64,000 bases of DNA. Source: Daphnia carinata. Taxonomy: Eukaryota; Arthropoda; Branchiopoda; Diplostraca; Daphniidae. Position 1 is the first letter of the stretch; every line of letters begins with the position of its first letter. The stretch is from contig NC_081331.1 of the NCBI RefSeq assembly GCF_022539665.2, forward strand, positions 13,176,638-13,240,637, read 5' to 3'. This document shows positions 51,922 through 63,950 of the stretch, piece after piece. The translations under genes and the position numbers were made by a program. Under the pieces are notes generated by a model that saw nothing but the letters and a program-made list of their open reading frames with translations, was not told the origin of the DNA and ran no database searches.

Positions 51922-51927
51922 AATAAA
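51922..51927 (+). terminator. Polyadenylation signal of the IGF-like gene
   Basis: AATAAA 145 nt after the stop codon of the IGF-like gene on the same strand. Confidence 0.6.
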
Positions 51928-52092
51928 CGAGAAAACATCCAACGGCAGCATTCTTCAGCACTTTACCCTAAATTTTGAACAATATTTAGACAAAGGCAAG
52001 AAAAATTTAAACGATAAATAACAAAGGGGTTATTAGAATGGAACGATAAGCGGGTCACAACATTAAAATAAAATGCGTGGAATGCTAGGCCT

Positions 52093-52098
52093 TTTATT
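52093..52098 (-). terminator. Polyadenylation signal of myosin VI
   Basis: TTTATT on the plus strand, i.e. AATAAA on the minus strand, about 170 nt after the myosin VI stop codon. Confidence 0.55.
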
Positions 52099-52266
52099 GT
52101 TTAACTAAGGTAAATTAAAGAAACAAATTCTGTTTGCAAGAGCTTGGAATGCACTACTGATTCAACTTAATGTCACCGCTTGCCGCTTATCTTTTACTAG
52201 AGCCTAAAACAAATTTGAAACTGTAAAAATATGAATAACACGATGTAAATTTTGGAATGACAGTTG

Positions 52267-55200
52267 TTATTTAGTCGGTGTAATTGCAGCCTTGCGATTG
52301 CGATCAGCTGGCCGGACGTAGGTGGCACCTCCAGCCTTTTCCCACTCTCGAACGAATTCGTGTTCTAATATTTCTGCTCCTCTCTTACGAGTCAAGCCTG
52401 TTTCATCAAGACTTAACTCGCACATTTGCATGTCGTCACGACCAGCAACTAGTAAAACAGGAGACTTGTCTGGATGCAACTCCATCTGCCTTGCAATCCA
52501 TTGCCCATCAAAATGGGCGTACCAATATCCCTTTTTATCGGCAGGTGCACTGTTGCTAGAATCTGCATTTGGTTTAACAAATGGAATACGAAAGAATCGC
52601 TGTGCATCGGACGGAACCATCACTGATGCCCTGGGTCGAAGTACTGGTTTGCTAGCAGCATCCAATACCTAGGCAAAGATGAAAGAATTTAAGAAAACGT
52701 TTTGAATATTTGAATAAAATAATAATAATAATAATAAATAGAAGGAATACGATGTAGAAAAAAAAAATTAAAAACGTACAGCTTGGGGCACCCTCTGGTT
52801 CTCGTCCATTACGGCAGTTCGCTTTTTATTGCGAGCTTTCCATGCGTGGTAAACTTTTAAACGGCGATGAAATTCTTCTCGACAAGCCTACCAAAAAAGA
52901 ATAAGAACGATTATGTAATCGATATTAGTGGTCTGAGAATGGTCGGCTACAGTACCTCAAGCAATTCAATATCGCAAGATGTATTGATAGTGTCACGCAG
53001 CTCAGAATATTTCCATTTCGAGAGGTCATATTTTTTTCCTGCGTACGCAGCTCTTTGCAGCATAACAACATCTGAGCGACGCAGTTGACTGCTTAGATCA
53101 GCATCATCCACTTGTCCATTGGTTTCCTGGGCAAGACGGAGAGCCAGCTCATGATCACGTCGTTCTTGCTCCAGTTGTTCCAACAGACGAGTTTGATTGA
53201 CACCGTTGCGTTCCAGTTCAGCTTGCAGTTGTTCGGCGGCCTGGCGGTCATCCTCTTCTTGCTTTTTTCGTGTTTCCTCTTCCACTTTACGTTTAATTTC
53301 CATTTCTGCTCTCTTTCTCCGGTGCTCTTCTTCTTCCAGTCGCTTTTGCTCCTCTTCCTCTTTTCGTCGACGTTCACGAGCCATCTCTTCTTGGATTTTC
53401 CTTAATTTCTCTTGCTCTTCTGCCGATTTCTGCTGTTCTACTTTAGCTTTAAGAGTTTTCATATGTTCGTCAGCCTGTTGCTCGAGTTTGACAAGGACCA
53501 TCTTTATTTCCTTTTCAGTAATACGTTCGTTCATTTTAAACGACTGGGCAGCGTTTTCCAGATCGGCTTGCAACTTCTGCATTTGTTGCACTGAAATTTG
53601 TTTATCCTTCAACTGATGAACAATCCTTTCTGATTGTTGGACGGACTGCTGAAGGGCCCGTACTTGACGCAACGCCATGATTCGAGGACGGTATCTCTTA
53701 CGAGCCAAATGCATTCGGACGGTTTTTTGTATAATAATTAATTGCTTGGCTCGGTACAGGATTTTATTCTTCAGCTTGATGACGCTGAGCGCACACCACT
53801 GAGCTTTCTTCCAGCGTGATTTCAATAACCATTGTCTAACGAGATTGACGAGTTTGCGCAAATGGTCTGGATCAGACCGCATCAGTGTATCGAACTCGGC
53901 GAATTTTCCCGGACGGAAAAAGACTTTTGTCAAGCCAAATTTAAAATCTTGATCGTTAAGGTTTAACGCTGAAAATTAAAAATACACGGTGTTAAAACTG
54001 TCATTCAAATAGTACGTGCTTTCTAAGGCAAGACTAACCTTGGAAAAGTGACCTGCAGAATAGACGGGGATCAAGGCGGGCAAGTTGAGGTGGCAATATA
54101 CTTTTATAGATATTGTATAAATCGATAAATGGGGCTCTCGATGGGTAACCCTGTTGCATCAGTTCCAAAACTGATGTCATTCCTGAACACTGAAGCTGCG
54201 AGAGAATTTGTCCCCCTTCGAACAGATGATCAACCATCTTGAGATTAGGCTTAACACAACGGATGAAATTTGTCCCGGTGCTCCGTAGTTTTTCCATCAG
54301 TTCATTGAGTTGCATTCGAAACTTGGAACCGACACTAATGAAAGACAATTTTCCTTTCCACTGCTGTGAGCTGCTACTTGTAGAGGAGACGAATAAACCT
54401 GCAAAACCGTTTTATTTTAACCACGTAATTCAGCCTAAAAACCGGTTTAATTAAATACCTTTAAGGAATGGGTTGTGGCTGTCTTGGATAATACATTCCA
54501 GGGAAGCATGAAGGGCGTCATTATTTTTCTCAATGAATTTGGCCGTTTGGTAGCAAACAGCGCCAGCAAAATGGCGGATTAGAAAGCCTTCATCATCGCG
54601 TATTTCCCGGTGATCCCGCAATTTCGATTTTCGCGGCAGAGCTAAACGGAAGTGATTAGGATTGGCCGAATGAACGGTGGAAGTGAAGTGTGTGTGACTC
54701 GATTTCGGAAGTTTTGATTCTTCATCAAGGATACAAAAAATTCCACTGGTACGAGCCTCAATCAGATCGATGCAATCTTGGTTATCAACATACACAATTT
54801 TTTTCACGCCTAGTCCCTCCTTCTCATACAAACACTGTTCTTCCTTTAGTATGCGTTCATTGAAAAACTGCTGGAGCTTTTCATTGCAATAGTTGATGCA
54901 AAATTGCTCAAAACTATTAACGGTGAAATACTCGAAGCCTGCTATATCTAATACACCGACGTAATGCACGGATGATTGGAATGGAATGCTTTGATTGATC
55001 CGATGAACAATATAGTCAAAAAGACGACTGTAAATTGCTTTTGCTAGCGCATCACGAGCATTGTTGGCTTCGAATACCTAAGTGCACGAAACGTAAATGT
55101 ATATAAAAAAGACGTATCAAGTGCCAATAAGTGAAATTACCTTAAGTGGTACCATGATGACGGTGCCCTTTATCCCTCCTTTACTTGGTTGCATAACTCG

Positions 55201-56996
55201 AGAAAGCAGAGCGTGATGAAGCTCTTCTGGATCCACACCAATCAAAGCAGAGGCATTTCGCAATGCTTGATGACTGGATTTTGACATTTGACAGCCACCA
55301 CGAGCATCTTCTGCATTTTCTTCAAATGTTATATTCCCCAGATGTAAGATAGCTGCGACGGCCGAGTAAATTGCAAGCTTTTCATCGTCAGACATTCCCA
55401 GATTACTCATTGCTTTATCTGTCTGCTTAAAGTCTTTCGCATCATCAAGCAATGGATCATTCAAAGATCCGCGGCTACGATGTTCTTTACTCTTTCTGCA
55501 ATTCAGAACAAACGTTATGAGAAATTTTTTTGCAAAATATCAATGACTAGAGCAATACCTGTTTGGATCTAATGAGACCTCAGATCCTTTGGAAAGGAAG
55601 TACTGGGTGCAGCTATTGATTATAACACGATGGTATCATAAAAACACGTTTTTTGAATTTTAAAAAATATGTCAACGTATACCCTTGGGAAAGATAATGA
55701 AAGTGATCGGGGCTTTGCAGTTGGAGCTGTTGCTTCAGTTTTTCATTTGCACCAGCGCACAATTGATAAAAAAAATGATAGTTGCGTTCTTCCTTACTCT
55801 GTGTCACGATACGTGACTTCTCAAGTAGGTAATGCGAGATAAATCCACCAGCAATGGTATATTTAGAGGTGAAATGGATCTCAATAAATTTTCCGAAACG
55901 ACTGCTATTATTATTTCGCGTTGTTTTCGCATTACCAAAAGCTTCTAACAAAGGGTTGGCTACAAAAAATATTTCAGTTTTGAATTCATTCTTCTAGATA
56001 CGTCTTGGGGCATAAAAATGTTAAGCTTACCATCTAGGATTTTTTGTTCAATGGGTCCTGCTGCTACTCCCCCAGATTCACAAAGATACCTAAGGATATA
56101 TTTAGTCGATTCAGTTTTTCCCGCCCCAGATTCACCTGACACCACAATAGACTGAGATTGCTTTAAAACTCGCATATCTCTGAAAGCCTTGTCAACTGTA
56201 TCAAAAAAATATTCCTTTAATTAGTGATTCATTGCCTTTTTTCATAAAATTTATTTACCTATAGCAAAGACATGTGGAGGCAATGTTCCAAGAGACTTCC
56301 CTTGGTATTTCTTGATTGCCTCTTTGCTGTACAGCCCTTTGATTTCAAAGTAAGGATTCACTGCAATCAGGATGTTGGCTACATATGTGTAAATTTGATC
56401 TCTTTTGTAACGTAATGCAACATTATTTAGAAAAGTTGCTTCATTCAAAAACATTAAAGAACCTATTTAAAAAAGAATATGTAAATTATCCAAAAAGTTA
56501 TCTAACAAAAAATAGAATTAGGGGTTTTAAGAATTAGGTTACAGTTATCATCAACATCTTTGTTGTCATCTTCTTCAGCAGGATAAACACGATCATATGC
56601 ACATCTTATCTCTTTCAGCCCTTGTTCGATTGGCAGGGCAGTTATTGCCTCACTTCCTAAATCCACTACCTTACCCAGTATGAAACCTCTGTGAACATCA
56701 GGGACCCATACTTTCTGGTTGTCCATCTGTACACACAAAAAAGTAATAACATTTAGTACAAAACATTATTTGAATCTGAAGTACACAAGAGATTCTCAAG
56801 TACAGTTAACTAATCTGAAACAATCAACGGGTGGAAACAGGGTTTCTTCAGGCTGCCGACCATAATGATGGGCGACAGGTTATATTTAGTCTTTGTGTCA
56901 ACACAAATAATTTCGTACCATTTCTTTTTTAAACACATGCGCATTATTGGGCGCAGAAGGTGGCACTTCTGCCTTTATAGAACCTTTAGTTGCCAT
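52267..56996 (-). CDS. jar: Unconventional myosin VI (Jaguar orthologue)
   Basis: Twelve minus-strand exons join in phase to 1272 residues (human about 1285): 56996-56919, 56726-56543, 56462-56259, 56195-56031, 55959-55683, 55612-55559, 55495-55141, 55077-54459, 54398-54039, 53968-52956, 52887-52780, 52668-52267. Myosin VI walks toward actin minus ends in endocytosis and cell-shape change. Motor: P-loop GESGAGKT (about 176-183), [10 protein letters not shown], switch [10 protein letters not shown] (about 483), and LQCSGM. After the converter comes the myosin-VI-specific reverse-gear insert with its calmodulin site ([20 protein letters not shown]), then a long charged single-helix/coiled region, [19 protein letters not shown], and the cargo domain ([31 protein letters not shown]). 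The family's usual start Met opens exon 2; exon 1 adds 26 in-frame residues. Splice variants in the tail cannot be judged from this sequence. Confidence 0.95.
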
Positions 56997-57739
56997 GCTA
57001 AATTCAGAGTTACTTCAATTTGCATTTGCACAAGTGTAAACTAGAAGACTCAAACACCGAATGATGGGGGTGATTGCACTGACAAAAGCAAGCAGACGAT
57101 GATGACGATGAAACGTCACCAAATATTGTAGGACCAGTCGAACCAGACTAACTACCAGAAACCAGTTAACAGTAATCCAGTTTACAAAAGAAACAAAGCC
57201 AAGTAGAAAGTAGCGACAAGGTTGCAACTTTAAATTAACGGTTGACCATCTCCAACAGCCAACAAGGCATTAAAAATAATGAAAATCTACCATCTCTGGT
57301 TACCGAAAGGGGAAAGAAATGTACGTTTGGACTTTGGAATACTGCACTTCAACGTTATACATCATAGTTTTGATGATTAAATAAAAGCGAAAATTCGCAC
57401 CATTCAAGAAAAACCACAATCTTTCGCTTTAAAGACTCCTTAAACGTGATTTTGTCCCACGAGGTTCGCAACAGATACAGATACTTAGATTTTGAATTTT
57501 TAATGCAAGAGACGTGCGGTAGAAGGAAGATGATTCGACAACGGGACAAAGAGATAGTGGACGATACCCATCGGTGAAAAACCTCAGGGTTATTCACCTG
57601 GCATGCGATGCTAACAGCTAAGAACAGATGGTCGAATGATCATCCTCGCCCTAGCCCACAAAACCTCCCTGGTTCGTTCACATTGCCACTGGATGCTTTC
57701 CGTACGGTGAATTTCCAGAAAGAAAAAAAATCGGCCAGC
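56997..57739. other. Intergenic region upstream of myosin VI
   Basis: About 740 nt with no supported gene on either strand. It should contain the myosin VI promoter and, at the far end, sequence upstream of the possible secreted peptide gene. Confidence 0.5.
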
Positions 57740-58398
57740 ATGCCGAGTGAGCTGCTTTTAGCTTTTGTACTAGTACTTGCGCAGTATAATACTAGCAATG
57801 CCGAATGTTACGGGTGGGTTTGTCTGCTTTTTAATGTTTTTTATCCGTGTGAAATGAATTCCCGTCTAACGCAATAAACTAGGCGGCCACGCCAAACGGA
57901 AACGCTGTGCACTACCTTAATGATTGATAAAAGGAAGTGGGAAATTGTTGGTAACAGAAACCAAAGCACAAAAGAAAGAATGCGCAAAAGAGGGATATGG
58001 GAGAAAAAACAAGCACAACAACCGCCTCAATTTCAGACCAGGTGATTTAAGCTTGACCAGTCAACCGCTTCTACCAGCCGGATCGATCTGCCAGGGTCGA
58101 AAATCGCCTTGCACAAAGCATAAAGCTAGACAAATTGGAAATGAATCCCGGTAAAAATTTGTGTTTTTCCCCGGAAACTTTCCAGCAAATAAAGCTGATA
58201 AGGCCAACAGCTAGTTTTACCTATGAATCATTCGACTATCTTCATCAGATGTCAGACTATAAAAAAAACAAAAGCCCTACGGTATACACCATTTGCTCTA
58301 GGGCGAGAAATGATTCTTGCATTCCACCCTTTGAAAAGAAACATGAAAACTTAGGTCTTTCTTGCTTGTTTTTGTTGTTTTGTTTCACCTTTTTTTAA
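57740..58398 (+). CDS. Possible secreted peptide precursor, unknown family
   Basis: Tentative three-exon model: 57740-57813, 57883-58041 and 58095-58398, phases matching, 178 residues. The first exon encodes a good signal peptide (MPSELLLAFVLVLAQYNTSN followed by AECYG) and ends at a GT. The second is rich in basic pairs (DKRK, RKRG) that could be prohormone cleavage sites. The third is open to a stop at 58396-58398 and holds several Cys, but ends in a hydrophobic, UTR-like Phe/Leu string, so its 3' border is doubtful. I do not recognise the family, and the model rests only on the signal peptide, splice signals and frame. It could instead be a chance assembly or a non-coding RNA. Confidence 0.3.
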
Positions 58399-59980
58399 TA
58401 CCGCATCAGGTACATAACCAAGTACTATTTAGGTTATAGATTCTGGTGACAAAGCGACGCAGTGTTGGATTCCCTTCTAACTACCAGTTAAACTAAAGTA
58501 GAAAGGGGAGACACAGGATGACAGGAAGTACTAACGTTTCATTTTTTCTCACCTAACTTCCTGTTGGTAAAACATATGCTGGATCCCCTTCACTTACTCA
58601 GTTTTTTGTTAGGGAAAAATTTCACAAAAGAAAAAAATATTACTAGACGTATATTACTAAAACGGAAAAAATAGGCTTCGCGCAACACTTGATAATTCAT
58701 AAAATGATAAGACGGCTTTCGTCAGTGCTTATTTATTCCTGATTCAATGACGTCAACAAGATTTTTTTTTAAACTCCCATTAGATTAAAACGGCAGTTGA
58801 TCTTAAGATCGATGGCAATAATAAATAAACTTTCATAAATAGTCAAAACTATTGCAATATTACCTTGCTTGTATGTCCTACTGCCTTTGATGTTGCCACC
58901 AAGGCGATCGTATGTGATCGCAGGATTGAGAACTGTTAAGTACAGATGGCAAGGGGCTACTAATTGAGTGGGATAGCAGCAGATAGAGTATAGTACATAG
59001 GTACAGGGAATCACACCTGTCTTAGACCTGGGCTGGGATTGGCCGGTGAACACATGGAATTTTTTTTTTCAAGCAAACGCCCTCCAGTGTCGGGACGAAA
59101 CGTCAACTACTAGCCATCTCTGGTCGGCCTCCAATAATGTAGCATAATCTATAATTGAACGTATGGAAGATCTAGCTTCATGTTATTCTTTTCTTTTACT
59201 GTTAGATCTTTCTTTTTTAGAAAGTTCGTAAAGAATCAAGTTTCATCTAAATAAATACCTTTCATTCGAATGAAAGTCGTACCTTTCTTGTAGCAGCAAA
59301 TTAGTTTGCCTTCTGCTTTCTGGTTGGCTATTCGTGTCTCCCTTTTGCGTGACAATATGGGATTTAATCTAGTCCACTCTAGTGAATGCAACTGTGGAGC
59401 TTCTCTGGACAACTCGCAAGGAACGAGGTACGTAGCACATTGCTTTGATGAACCATAAAGAAACCCTGTACTGTCCGGTTGGGAGGGATTCTACTGTGTG
59501 GCCTAGGTCAATAAAACTTTAAACTGATACATTGTCACTTTGGAAACTCACGTCAATAATTAAAAGAAATCATTTTAAATTTAGATACCGTTTTCAAAAC
59601 TACTTCTAACGTGTCAAAGCGGATCAAGTCTAAAATTTAATAATATCGTTTCATGTAAGTGATTCGTAATTCTTTTGATTAAACAGAGCAGATAAGATTT
59701 CGAGGATAGCAATCCGGAAGAAATAATACGCGGAAGTAGGAAACGTTTGTGTATTTGACGTCTCGAAGACGAATTACTGGCTTAGGGTGTAAACAACTTA
59801 TTTATTAAATCATTTCAAATAACAACTTTTTAAATACTGATTGTGACAAACAAGGAATGTAAATAAAAACAAGAAAGCGTATACTTATAACAAGACGAGA
59901 AAAAAACAAAAAAACAAACAAACAAGACCAATACCATATGAATCCCATAATGAAAAAAGCATACAAAAAGCTATATGTAA
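58399..59980. other. Intergenic region downstream of PDXDC1
   Basis: No supported gene. A 94-codon minus ORF (59053-58769) and a short plus ORF at 59359 ending in a good splice donor (AG|GTACGT) have no family similarity. The right end holds the PDXDC1 3' UTR. Confidence 0.5.
59801..59806 (-). terminator. Candidate polyadenylation signal of PDXDC1
   Basis: TTTATT on the plus strand (AATAAA on the minus strand), about 175 nt after the PDXDC1 stop codon. Confidence 0.45.
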
Positions 59981-62900
59981 TCACTCATCGGGTGCGTCAT
60001 TGATTTCTTCACTAGCGACTAAAGGCATTTCTTGGTTGTCTAATGCATCAGATGCCTCTTCCACTGGTACAGCGTGAATCATAACATCACTTTTTTCTAT
60101 TCGGCCATTTTGCAAATTTAGGCATCGTCCCTTGATGGACGTTTTCTGTGGCGGTGAGAAATAATTGACAAGGGATCCCACTACGGGAATATGCCGCAGC
60201 AAACCCTCCTGCCAAAGTTTCTCTTCTGTTTCCCGCTGTAATTCAGCTTGTGCTTCCTCTATACCTTTTCGAATCATCACTGCCATGGTTTCAAGTGCCA
60301 AAGTTGATGCCTCGAGATCAAGTCCAGTTTGACGCACTAAATTAGCTAAAGCTTCAACATCGGTAATGGCCACAACCATTCCAAAACGAACACAAGATAA
60401 GCCATCCCTTCCTTCGCCTATTAAAAAAAAATGACATTCGTTTTAGTATATTTGGTTTGAAGGTATAATTTTGACTAACAAATTACCTAAGGAAAAAGCA
60501 GAATCTGTTTCCTTCAACTTTGCAACAAGCTCTCTGTTTATCCTGTTAATTTCTTCCTTGCCTTGGTCAGGTAATTGTTCAGTGTTGGCTGATCGCCAAG
60601 CAGCAGGTAAATATCTTAACAAGAAGCAACGATACTACAATAATATAAATTCGATAACAAGTTATTAAATAGGACTAACCTCACTCCTCCAAGCCCTGCC
60701 CATCCAGGTAATTCCACCAACTGAAGTTCTCCACCGCTTACTTCTATAATTTTGTTAAGTGTTTTCTTATGATCAACAGTTGCATTCAAAATTTCCTAGA
60801 ACACATTAAAAAAAAAAAAAAAAAAAATCAGAAAGTGCTCAAGGGATTTTATGAATGTGGCTGTTAAACAATACCAACTGCTGGTCAAGGTTTTCAAGAA
60901 ATTTCTGTAGGTTATCTATGGATGGGAATGATTTGCAATCGTATGGCGAAAAACGAAGTGCATATCCACTGTCGTCAATGTCTATAATGTCCATATGAAT
61001 TTCTTCACAGGCTCGTTCCAAAACTTGAACCAACTATATCACTCAAAAAGAAACAAAGTTTTTTATGAGTGTTTAAAATTTTCTACTTTGAAATTTTACC
61101 CATAAATTCAAATCGTCTAACAGGTTTCCAGGACATTCCCCAATTTCTTTAGCTTTAGGGCGATACTGAAATACTACAACCGGAACGATACTATCCATTA
61201 AGACCTGCATTAAAAAATAAAAAACAAATAAATGCGTAATAATTAATCATGCAAAACACTTCAGAGTGAAACCTGTTCCTCTTACCTCGGGCTTTGTTTT
61301 TTCATTATCACATAGCTCTGTGTCATCATCATGAACGTTATTTACTTCATCTTCTTCAACGGGTGAATCATTTCTTCCAGGCAAATCCCCTATTTCTTCC
61401 ACTATCTCTATCTTTTTTACTTCGGATGTTTCATCGCCGTTACTTTCGACGACTTCCCCTAGTTGAACACACTCTAAATCTTCGGTTAAGGTGTCTTTCA
61501 ATTCCGTACTTGATGACGGTTTGATAGTCTTTGGTACATGGCTCTACAAAATAAATTTTTAAATATATCGTTTCCGGTAATATACAAGCCAAACACCGCG
61601 TAGATGGAATGTACCATTATTTGAATGTTAGGAATGGTGACAAGGCGATTGATTAGCATCCTGCTAAGTTCAACCGCCGATCGAAAGCGATTGCTGATGG
61701 TTGCGGAGTCCAAATTCTAGAATTCAGAATGAAACTTGTTGTCATCATTGATTCGGTGGAAATGAAAAATGGACTTCCACCTGAAGGGCAAACCACAAAG
61801 GAACTACGCTGAAAGGCGAGCAGTGGGACGGCGTCAAGCAGGCAGCTCGTTGAAGAGCTATTTCACAATGACGGTACATTGTCTAGTAAGCGAATCAATT
61901 TCGACATTTTTAAACGCTTGCGGATTCGAGCTTTTAATTAAAACAATTATATACCACATATGGGAGGCTGGGAATACCAAGTAACTGCCTTAGGTCCAAA
62001 TGCAAACTATCAGCTACCTGAAGAGTCTAACCAATAAAAATAATAGTTATGCAAAAAATAAATCAAAGAGATGAGCATACATTAAAAATAGGATTTTTCA
62101 CCTTTTTGGGCTGATCATGCAGGCTTAGGTGGTTTATCAGATGCCCCTCAAGATGAAGCCAGGCATTAAAACGCTGTGAAAGTTGAGAGATGGCTACCAA
62201 ATTATCAACTTGGCCTGTATGATGTGATCCACAAGAGGCAATAATCATTATTGGAACCCTTTTAGCAGCAAGATCTTCTTGCAATGATTTTTCCATTTTA
62301 TGAAGTTCATGGCCATTCATTTTCATGACCTTAACACAACTACTTGGGAATCCAAGCTTTTTACATACAGCATTAGCCAAAGATGGGATACACAAGGGGC
62401 TTATGTAAATGGTGGGTGGACAGGAGTATAAAGCTTCATAGCCTTGTGTGCTGTAAAATGAAGAAAAATCCCTACTGTAATGTCTGAAATTTGTGAAGAA
62501 AAGCAATAACAAATTTGTAAATATACCTGTATTTAGGATAAAGATTCAAAAGTTGCATCTGAATTAACTGGACAACTGCTGTCGTTGCTTCCTCATGGGC
62601 ATAGCAGATTCCATCTGAAACTCTAAATGTAAAAAAAAATATGATCAAGTAACCTAATAAAGTTTTACACAATAATCATTACCTAAGAAAATCTTGTAGT
62701 TGAAAGCAGCAATTCTGTAAAAGTTTGGTGATAACAATTTCTTTTCCCGATGGAATGGCATAATCGAGATATCCTGCTAAGGAGTAGGAGCCAAGAACGC
62801 CTTTTGTCACATCATCAAGGCCATCAAGGACGGTATCATCGTGCAAATACTCCGCGATAATAGCTCGAAACTTAGTTAGCACTTCGTTAGCATTTTTCAC

Positions 62901-63011
62901 TGAAGTGGAACCGATTTCTTCGGTTTCTAATATGGTTTCTGTGTCGGAACCTTCTTTTCCACTACCATCCAACAATTCTTTTGATGATTCATAAACGCTT
63001 TCTATGTCCAT
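59981..63011 (-). CDS. Pdxdc1: PDXDC1-like protein (pyridoxal-dependent decarboxylase domain-containing protein 1)
   Basis: Twelve minus-strand exons give 747 residues (human 788): 63011-62683, 62622-62527, 62450-62102, 62017-61955, 61882-61781, 61716-61615, 61543-61286, 61204-61100, 61033-60875, 60795-60680, 60614-60487, 60417-59981. The order of conserved blocks matches PDXDC1: LGSYSLAGYLDYAIPSGK, YAHEEATTAVVQL, PPTIYISPLCIPSLANAVCK, ASCGSHHTGQVDNL with WLHLEGHLINHL (a decarboxylase-like PLP fold), ALRFSPYDC, LVELPGWAGLGGVR and the tail EGLLRHIPVVGSLVNYFSPP. An Asp/Glu-rich insert of about 85 residues (exon 7) is lineage-specific. The usual Schiff-base Lys region of group II decarboxylases is not recognisable, so catalysis is doubtful. 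The biochemical role of the family is not established. Confidence 0.9.
60808..60827. repeat. Poly-A run in PDXDC1 intron
   Basis: A run of about 20 A (plus strand) inside intron 9 of PDXDC1. On the transcribed strand it is a poly-U tract just upstream of the acceptor of exon 10, a natural place for a polypyrimidine tract. Confidence 0.7.
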
Positions 63012-63950
63012 TTTTAATTTTAAAGTTTAAACTAGACAGAATACTTCCGTCTTAAAAAACTGACAGACACGTCGACATTACAATGTGTCGTGTCAACAAT
63101 CAAATGTTGTTTAGAATTTCAAGGCCTAGCAACTGTCTTAAAAACTTTCACCAGTTCAACATGGTCTACGTCTAGCGCCACGGCGTGGTGAAAAAGAAAA
63201 ATTAATATGTGGTTAGCTGGTTACCATTATGTAGCCACAACGGTAACGTGAATAGGTACTGTACACATGACTGGTAAAGAAAACCACATCGAAAGGCTCC
63301 GCTAGGAGTTATATGCCTTTCGTTCGTGCATCATAGGCTTTGGTGTCAGTGGAAAGAAATTCTGTCGTAGCATAGAATTAATTTGTGTTGTCCGTTACGC
63401 TATTTTCTGAATTAATTTGGGTTATTGACTCTTTACTTTCCGAAAGGTATGGCAGTTCATTATTGCGAGGAAATTAAACGTTAACCACACATGATTACCG
63501 CGCATCGAAACCCTGCACTTTACCCAATCTTCTCCTGAATCCCGCGTTTTACGTAGTCCCGAAAATGCTTGGCTGTATTACAAGTTTAACAGTTTACCCT
63601 TTGACGGTCCCGTCTAGCAGTCTGCCCTTTTACGCTATGCATAATGTGCAATAACACATCATGGTGCATAGTGGCTATACAGTGTCTACACGTCTCATTG
63701 CAACACGATAGCGCCAGAAAGTTCTGTTTTTGAGTTAAACGAAATCTCAACTTACAACAGTTTAGAGAAAAACAGCGTTCTTCCTCAAGTAATTCAGCCT
63801 ACTGAAAAGACATTTGTAGTTTACATCATTATGGGTTTTTCTTCGTGAAACCTGAAACGAAAATAGCTGAACTTTTTTCTTGTTGCTGTGATTGTTGCAA
63901 CGCTATTTGTTCTGTATTTCCACTTAGTCTTGGTTTTGCCAAAGCCAAAA
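63012..63950. promoter_or_regulatory. Divergent promoter region between PDXDC1 and the Nudix gene
   Basis: About 940 bp between two oppositely oriented start codons. No TATA box or ORF that I can support. Confidence 0.45.

Larger units (their letters stand above)
51777..52266. other. Convergent spacer with 3' UTRs of IGF-like gene and myosin VI
   Basis: Two poly(A) signals point toward each other here: AATAAA at 51922 (plus) and its complement at 52093-52098 (minus). No further gene seen. Confidence 0.65.

Noticed and set aside
53197-53616. 139-codon plus-strand Ser/Cys-rich ORF
   Set aside because: Antisense of the Glu/Arg-rich helix of myosin VI.
59359-59430. Short plus-strand ORF (MGFNLVHSSECNCGAS) ending in a strong splice donor
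   Set aside because: Only about 24 codons, and no matching downstream exon could be found.
63208-63222. 15-nt match to the 3' part of miR-34 (TGTGGTTAGCTGGTT)
   Set aside because: The seed half (TGGCAG) is absent and no hairpin partner is visible, so it is probably chance.
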